Source of the DNA: Desulfobulbaceae bacterium
GTDB taxonomy: Bacteria; Desulfobacterota; Desulfobulbia; Desulfobulbales; Desulfobulbaceae
Length of the DNA: 10,845 nt
Reading direction: 5' to 3'
NCBI GenBank assembly: GCA_026990725.1
Contig: JALXCX010000423.1
Coordinates: forward strand, 1 to 10,845
Under the pieces are notes generated by a model, which saw nothing but the letters and a program-made list of their open reading frames with translations, was not told the DNA's origin and ran no database searches. Both the position numbers and the translations under genes were made by a program. Positions 6,792 to 10,845 of the stretch are shown here, one piece after another; position 1 is the first letter of the stretch, and the number at the start of each line of letters is the position of its first letter.

Positions 6792-6838
6792 TTAGTAAAC
6801 GTAGGTAAAGGTTATTCAACGAATTAAGGAGGATTTGT

Positions 6839-8530
6839 ATGAAAAGAATTTCTCTGCTACTAGGCGCGGTTCTGGCAAGTGTTATGCTGGTCAGTACAGG
6901 TGCCATGGCAACGGAGGCAACTCTGTCGGCAAAATCAATTAAGGCTGGCAGCCCTATTACTATTCAGGGCACAATTGCTACCGGACAGGATTTGTATGTG
7001 GTTGTCAGCAGTAATAAAATGTTCAAACCGACAGAAGCACCCGGTCCTAAAGAGAAAAAGCGGCTGACTAAAGGCAAAAACGGAAAAAATGCTTTTGGTG
7101 ATACCGCTATTCCACCAGTTTATTATGTTTTGACCAATGCTCCTGATACCTTGGCTAAAATAAAAAATGCCGATAAGGGACAGACTAAAGGCATCTTTGC
7201 TTTTCCTCCTTTCAAGTACAAAGTAAAGGTTAATAAAATAAAAAAGTGGGGCGAAATTCCTGCCGCTGTTCAGGGAATGCTTGGTCAGGTTAAGACTGAA
7301 AAGCAATGGAAGTTTGTTACATTCACCCATGAAAAGAAATTTGGTATTAATACCATTTCCAAAGAAAAACCCCAGGGTGGCGGTAATGCTCGTATGGTCT
7401 TGACTGACCATAGCAAGCAGCCAGAAGCCTGGAATAAAGGTGTAAGCCTTTCCCTTGACAAAAGCACTGGTAAATTTTCTGTGACCATGGCGCCTTACAA
7501 AAATTCGGCTCCCGGCACAGAAATGGCTGTTTTTGTTAATGGACAGAAAATAGACACCTTCAAAATTGAAAAATCTGGTTTCTTTTTTAAGACAGCTAAT
7601 ATCTATATGAACCCGCTTGTTGTTTTTGGTGGCGCGTTTATTATTGGTGTTCTGTTTGTTATCATGGGCGCAGCCGGTGGTCTCTTTACTGCTGCATTCC
7701 AGATCACTGTTCTTGGCACAAAAGGCCCTGTCGGTATTAACGCTGGTAACACCATTAAACCGACAAACCTGTTCCTGACCATGTGTTCTCCGATCACAGG
7801 TCTTATGACCTTTATCAAGGAAAAACGTTTTGCAACCCCTGTTGCTATTCCTTTTGCCATTGGTATTGTTTGTGGTGCGTTTTTTATTGGACCCCCACTT
7901 TCAGCCAAATATTTGAACCTTGCTGCCTTTAAATTCTATCTGGGTATCATCTGTTTTGTTATTGGCGTGAAGCTCTTTACCGAGTCTCTTCCCGGTTCCA
8001 TTGAGAAGAAAAAAGCCATGAAAGCCATTGTTCAGAAATTTAATAAGGCTGTAAAAGAGGCGAAAGAATCTGGTAAAGCCATGGAAATGGGTTCTATTGA
8101 ATTTGATAAGTTCAACTTCATGAGATTTGATATGCGTTTCTGGGGTGAGACTTTTGTTGCCAAGCCTCTGATGATGCTGATAGGTGGTCTGATTATGGGT
8201 ATTATTGCCTCTGCCTTTGGTGTTGGCGGCGGTTTTATGTTCATGCCTTTTATGACTACAATGGTCGGCTATCCAATGTATCTGGCCGTACCCATTGCCC
8301 TTGCCGGTACATTTTCTACCTCTGTTGGTGCTGTTGCCAAGTATGTTATGCTCGGCTACCAGCCTGACTGGATCATGGCTGCACTCATTGCTGCTGGTGC
8401 TATGTGTGGTGGCGTTGTTGGTCCAAAAATCCAGAAAAAGCTGCCTGAGATCTTCCTGAAACGGATGCTCGCCGGCGCGCTTATTCTGACCTGTCTCAAA
8501 TACACAGGACTTCTCTGGTTCATGCGTTAG
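6839..8530 (+). CDS. TauE/SafE (TSUP) family permease with large N-terminal extracytoplasmic domain
   Basis: 563 aa inner-membrane transporter of the TSUP (DUF81) family, members of which move sulfite, sulfoacetate or other sulfur and organic anions; the substrate here is not shown. A signal peptide (about 1-24, KR start, cut after GAMA) is followed by a lysine-rich, beta-type domain (about 25-250) that would face the periplasm. The transporter part (about 257-560) has two related halves, marked by GAAGGLFTAAF near 280 and GVGGGFMFMPF near 460, separated by a charged cytoplasmic loop (about 385-435). Ordinary TSUP proteins are about 250-300 aa, so the front half is an addition typical of long forms. 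Start ATG 6839 has AAGGAGG at 6826-6832. It follows the HisKA gene by 143 bases and is closed by a strong terminator, so it is probably the last gene of its transcript. Confidence 0.88.
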   Translation: MKRISLLLGAVLASVMLVSTGAMATEATLSAKSIKAGSPITIQGTIATGQDLYVVVSSNKMFKPTEAPGPKEKKRLTKGKNGKNAFGDTAIPPVYYVLTNAPDTLAKIKNADKGQTKGIFAFPPFKYKVKVNKIKKWGEIPAAVQGMLGQVKTEKQWKFVTFTHEKKFGINTISKEKPQGGGNARMVLTDHSKQPEAWNKGVSLSLDKSTGKFSVTMAPYKNSAPGTEMAVFVNGQKIDTFKIEKSGFFFKTANIYMNPLVVFGGAFIIGVLFVIMGAAGGLFTAAFQITVLGTKGPVGINAGNTIKPTNLFLTMCSPITGLMTFIKEKRFATPVAIPFAIGIVCGAFFIGPPLSAKYLNLAAFKFYLGIICFVIGVKLFTESLPGSIEKKKAMKAIVQKFNKAVKEAKESGKAMEMGSIEFDKFNFMRFDMRFWGETFVAKPLMMLIGGLIMGIIASAFGVGGGFMFMPFMTTMVGYPMYLAVPIALAGTFSTSVGAVAKYVMLGYQPDWIMAALIAAGAMCGGVVGPKIQKKLPEIFLKRMLAGALILTCLKYTGLLWFMR

Positions 8531-8559
8531 AATTTGTAACCTGAGATAAAGTGCTGTAT

Positions 8560-8591
8560 AAAGGGGTGGACACATTGTCCACCCCTTTTTT
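8560..8591 (+). terminator. Strong rho-independent terminator after the TSUP gene
   Basis: A perfect 12-bp stem, AAAGGGGTGGAC (8560-8571) with GTCCACCCCTTT (8577-8588), encloses a five-base loop and runs into T residues (8586-8591). It starts 30 bases after the TSUP stop. Confidence 0.92.
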
Positions 8592-8603
8592 CTTTTATAT
8601 ATT
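8575..8603 (+). promoter_or_regulatory. Candidate promoter overlapping the terminator
   Basis: TTGTCC (8575-8580), a 17-base spacer and TATATT (8598-8603) resemble a sigma-70 promoter (4/6 and 5/6). Initiation near 8610 would lie only about four bases before ATG 8614, giving a nearly leaderless message, which fits the lack of a ribosome site there. Confidence 0.3.
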
Positions 8604-8613
8604 ATTTGGTGTT

Positions 8614-9234
8614 ATGGAAAGTATATCGCATATTCTTGACTGGTTGTTTTATGATTGTATTACTCCTGTGTTTCTGCTCTTTGGCAGGTTGCTCAGCCTT
8701 ATTTTTATTAAACCATTTGTCCTTCTGCATGTCCCGCTCTGGATTCATCTTGTTCTGCTGGCCATACTTTTGTCTTTTTTCTCCTTTTATCTGCGTCGAT
8801 TACTCAAGGTAGAAGAGAAGGTTCAACGCTTCAATGCCCTGTTTGCCGAGAAGAGACGTCGTCAGCAAAACCTTCAGTATATTACAGAAAAATATAGTAG
8901 AGAAGCACTCTACAGAGTGACAGATGACGAACTCAACAACGATTTCAACACCTATCTTGCCCATCATTACGCAAGATATGTAACCGTTTACATGATTCCT
9001 GTCTTTCTCGTTATGGCCTGGCTGAATTCTGTCTTCTCTGAGGCCTATCTAGTCGCTCATTTTGGTTCCCCTTTTGTTTACAAGTTTCCTGAAAGCAGGT
9101 TTGGTATGATTGGCCTGTCGGTTTCGGCAATTTTTCTTTTTACCTATGTTCTTTGTCTTATTATCGGTTTTCAAATCATGCGAAGGCGAAAGAAGGCAAA
9201 TCAGGAAACTGAAGAATCGCCTGAAATCATTTAA
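8614..9234 (+). CDS. Coiled-coil membrane protein, possibly EMC3/TMCO1 (DUF106)-like
   Basis: 206 aa from ATG 8614. One or two hydrophobic segments near the N-terminus (about 12-30 and 38-58) lead into a basic, highly charged helical stretch (about 62-95), then two further membrane helices (about 122-140 and 163-188) and a basic, then acidic tail. A first membrane helix, a cytoplasmic coiled coil and later helices with an IPVFLVMAWLN segment recall the EMC3/TMCO1 (DUF106) branch of the Oxa1/YidC superfamily, which inserts membrane proteins; this rests on general pattern and is uncertain. The frame extends up to GTG 8551, but GTG 8551, GTG 8566 and TTG 8575 precede or lie in the terminator hairpin and encode its repeat, so ATG 8614 is preferred. 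No clear ribosome site precedes it. It is apparently monocistronic. Confidence 0.75.
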   Translation: MESISHILDWLFYDCITPVFLLFGRLLSLIFIKPFVLLHVPLWIHLVLLAILLSFFSFYLRRLLKVEEKVQRFNALFAEKRRRQQNLQYITEKYSREALYRVTDDELNNDFNTYLAHHYARYVTVYMIPVFLVMAWLNSVFSEAYLVAHFGSPFVYKFPESRFGMIGLSVSAIFLFTYVLCLIIGFQIMRRRKKANQETEESPEII

Positions 9235-9336
9235 CAATTTTTTTATATATGCGGCCTTACTCGTAAGGTGTTGGCGTTCAATGAGTTTTCTTTATTTTTT
9301 TAGTGTAAAAATCTGGTAATTTTTTTTGTGGGGGTA

Positions 9337-9342
9337 TATATT
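9337..9342 (+). promoter_or_regulatory. Possible -10 box for the PilZ gene
   Basis: TATATT lies 38 bases before the GTG start in an AT-rich gap. The -35 position (TGGTAA, 9314-9319) matches poorly, so this is a weak call. Confidence 0.2.
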
Positions 9343-9380
9343 CTAAATAAAGAAAAGTTTTACTGGAGGCATGGAAAACT

Positions 9381-9791
9381 GTGAAGTGTGATCCCGTTAA
9401 TGAACATGATCAGGAGCGTCGTCGTTACTCAAGAGTTGCGGTCAATCGTACAGGATGTTTGTATACAGATGACGAAAAGCAATATTTTGCAAAAATTCGT
9501 GATTTGAGTATTGGTGGCGCCTGCATTAAAGGAAAGAGTTCATTGAGTCCCGGATTACGCTGTCAGCTTGAGCTGCAGGAAAATGGGCGACATTCTTCAC
9601 AGGTTATCAGGCTTTCAGCACAAATTGTCCGAAAGAATTACGATGAACTGGCTTTGAAATTCATCGATATGGATAAGGAAAGCTATATGTTTTTGCAAAC
9701 AGTACTTCTCTACCATGTAGATGATCCTTTAACTATTGTCTCGGAATTTCAAGACGAATTTTCAAATACTCCTCTTTCAGCTTCCTGCTGA
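9381..9791 (+). CDS. PilZ-domain protein (putative c-di-GMP receptor)
   Basis: 136 aa, cytoplasmic. PilZ domains bind cyclic di-GMP through an RxxxR motif and a D/NxSxxG motif. Both are present: R14 to R18 within ERRRYSRV, and D41-L-S43-I-G-G46. The domain covers about residues 10-115, followed by a short tail of unknown role. The start is GTG 9381 with GGAGG (9365-9369) eleven bases upstream. The ATG at 9371 lies in another frame and stops after six codons, and no ATG exists in frame before the PilZ motifs. No partner domain or adjacent cyclase is visible, so which process it controls (motility, exopolysaccharide, envelope) cannot be read from here. Confidence 0.85.
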   Translation: MKCDPVNEHDQERRRYSRVAVNRTGCLYTDDEKQYFAKIRDLSIGGACIKGKSSLSPGLRCQLELQENGRHSSQVIRLSAQIVRKNYDELALKFIDMDKESYMFLQTVLLYHVDDPLTIVSEFQDEFSNTPLSASC

Positions 9792-9808
9792 TTATTTCTA
9801 CCTCTTTG

Positions 9809-9837
9809 TTGTCATCTGATTAACATATGTGCATTAT
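9809..9837 (+). promoter_or_regulatory. Candidate sigma-70 promoter for the mla operon
   Basis: TTGTCA (9809-9814, 5/6), a 17-base spacer and CATTAT (9832-9837, 4/6) lie in the gap before mlaE. Initiation near 9844 would give a leader of about 77 bases to TTG 9921. A direct repeat TGTGCATT (9828-9835 and 9841-9848) overlaps the -10 region. Confidence 0.38.
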
Positions 9838-9920
9838 TTTTGTGCATTTCCTTTTTTTTATGGTAGAAAGAGCTCCCATATAAGTAATCATTGCTATTCA
9901 ACTATAAGGGGCAGGCACCG

Positions 9921-10733
9921 TTGCAAGAACTCGAAGTATCCGGCTGGGCCAGACCATTTGCCCGGCTGGGCGATAGATTTATCTACATGCTGACCGATCT
10001 GGGCCGGATGGGGCTTTTTCTTTTTTCGCTTCTTACCGGAGTTTTCAGGCATCCATTTCGCTGGCGTGAACTGTTGAAACAGCTTCGCTTTGTCGGTGCC
10101 GGTTCAATGACTGTCATTTTCTTCACAGCCCTTTCATCCGGAATGGTTCTCGGGCTGCAGGGGTATTATTCCCTGCATAAATTCGGGGCCGAAGGCATGC
10201 TTGGTTCAGCAGTCGCCCTGACGCTTATCATGGAACTTGGTCCAATGTTGACAGCGCTTATGGTTACCGGTAGAGCAGGCTCTGCCATGTGCGCTGAGAT
10301 TGGTATTATGCGTATATCAGAGCAAATTGACGCCTTGGAATGTATGGCGGTTGATCCATTTCGCTATTTAATATCTCCGAAAATGCTTGCGACGATAATT
10401 TCCGTACCATTACTCACTGCCATGTTTGACGTGGTTGGGATTTTGGGTGGCTATCTTGCCGGGGTAAAACTTATGGGAGTGAGTTCCGGGTCATATTTCA
10501 ACGGTATGATGCTCAGTGTTTCCAATCATGATTTGAAAATAGGCATTCTTAAGTCCTTTGTTTTTGCTCTTCTTCTTGTTTGGATCAGTACTGGCCGCGG
10601 GTATTTTGTCCAGCAGATTCGTGGTGTCGGCTTTGGGGCGGAAAGTGTCAGTAAGGTGACAACCCAGGCCGTTGTCATCTCCTCCATTTCGGTACTTATT
10701 TTCGATTATCTCTTAACAGCGGTGTTGCTGTAA
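9921..10733 (+). CDS. mlaE: MlaE-family ABC transporter permease
   Basis: Inner-membrane permease of the Mla phospholipid transport system, which moves lipids between inner and outer membrane together with MlaF (ATPase) and the MCE protein MlaD. The family signature is clear from about residue 103 on: ELGPMLTALMVTGRAGSAM, then AEIGIMRISEQIDALE and VDPFRYLISPKMLA. Several hydrophobic segments are spread through the rest. From TTG 9921 the protein is 270 aa, near the usual 260; AAGGGG (9906-9911) sits nine bases before that codon. The frame also allows TTG 9891 (280 aa), which has no good ribosome site and adds residues unlike the family, so 9921 is preferred. The ATPase gene begins two bases after the stop, as in known mla operons. 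Confidence 0.9.
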   Translation: MQELEVSGWARPFARLGDRFIYMLTDLGRMGLFLFSLLTGVFRHPFRWRELLKQLRFVGAGSMTVIFFTALSSGMVLGLQGYYSLHKFGAEGMLGSAVALTLIMELGPMLTALMVTGRAGSAMCAEIGIMRISEQIDALECMAVDPFRYLISPKMLATIISVPLLTAMFDVVGILGGYLAGVKLMGVSSGSYFNGMMLSVSNHDLKIGILKSFVFALLLVWISTGRGYFVQQIRGVGFGAESVSKVTTQAVVISSISVLIFDYLLTAVLL

Positions 10734-10735
10734 TT

Positions 10736-10845
10736 ATGTCTGCTGAAACCAACAGTTCTGAACAGCCGGCCATTGAATTTATTGACGTTGTCAAATCTTT
10801 TGGCGAACGGGCAAAACGTCATACTGTCTTGCACGGCATCAGCTT
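10736..10845 (+). CDS. mlaF: MlaF-type ABC transporter ATPase, 5' part only
   Basis: ATG 10736 opens a frame that runs to the window edge (36 codons). The start of an ABC ATPase is visible: IEFIDVVKSFG, then VLHGIS, which precedes the Walker A region in this family; Walker A itself lies beyond the edge. It begins two bases after the mlaE stop, so the two are surely co-transcribed. The order mlaE-mlaF differs from the E. coli order (mlaF-mlaE-mlaD) but is common elsewhere. Confidence 0.8.
   Translation, partial: MSAETNSSEQPAIEFIDVVKSFGERAKRHTVLHGIS

Noticed and set aside
6696..6838. Frameshifted HATPase domain after the HisKA protein
   Set aside because: The gap is only 143 bases and no frame shows N, G1 or G2 boxes, so the domain is absent, not frameshifted.
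7901..8575. 224-codon antisense frame over the TSUP gene
   Set aside because: It mirrors the codon pattern of a clearly real gene on the + strand, has a low-complexity His/Asn-rich product and no family features.
9371..9391. ATG start for the PilZ gene
   Set aside because: The frame stops after six codons and differs from the PilZ frame; GTG 9381 is the supported start.

Overview
This 10.8 kb window looks like the chromosome of a Gram-negative, probably sulfur-metabolising bacterium of the Desulfobacterota (Desulfobulbales-like). That placement is an inference. It rests on a long-form TauE/SafE (TSUP) permease with a signal peptide and a large extracytoplasmic domain, a dense set of PAS/GAF histidine-kinase-type proteins, a sigma-54 response regulator, and an Mla-type lipid transport operon, which implies an outer membrane. 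All recognisable genes are on the + strand.

Layout. (1) 40-1461: an NtrC-type sigma-54 activator, probably the last gene of an operon that begins upstream. (2) 1463-1631: a 153-bp hairpin-rich MITE-like insertion with 12-bp terminal inverted repeats starting GTAA and an 8-bp target duplication, two bases after that gene's stop codon. (3) 1632-2457: about 0.8 kb of AT-rich sequence without a credible gene. (4) 2458-6695: a signalling cluster made of a small His-rich membrane protein, a membrane PAS histidine kinase overlapping it by 4 bp, a single-domain receiver, a terminator, and a GAF-GAF-PAS-HisKA protein with no ATPase domain. (5) 6839-8530: the TSUP permease, followed by a strong terminator. 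(6) 8614-9234: a coiled-coil membrane protein that may be EMC3/TMCO1 (DUF106)-like. (7) 9381-9791: a PilZ protein. (8) 9921-10845: mlaE and the first 36 codons of mlaF, cut by the window edge.

How the genes may work together. The kinase, the lone receiver, the HisKA protein without an ATPase and the NtrC-type regulator carry, between them, the His and Asp sites of a four-step phosphorelay split over separate polypeptides. The small membrane protein aligns with the membrane sensor part of the kinase (same W-x-Y-L, Cys and Gly-His spacing), so the two may be paired sensor subunits. The neighbouring TSUP permease is an obvious candidate target or partner, but no sigma-54 promoter was found in front of it, so that link is only positional. 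The Mla genes and the PilZ protein seem to be a separate envelope-related unit.
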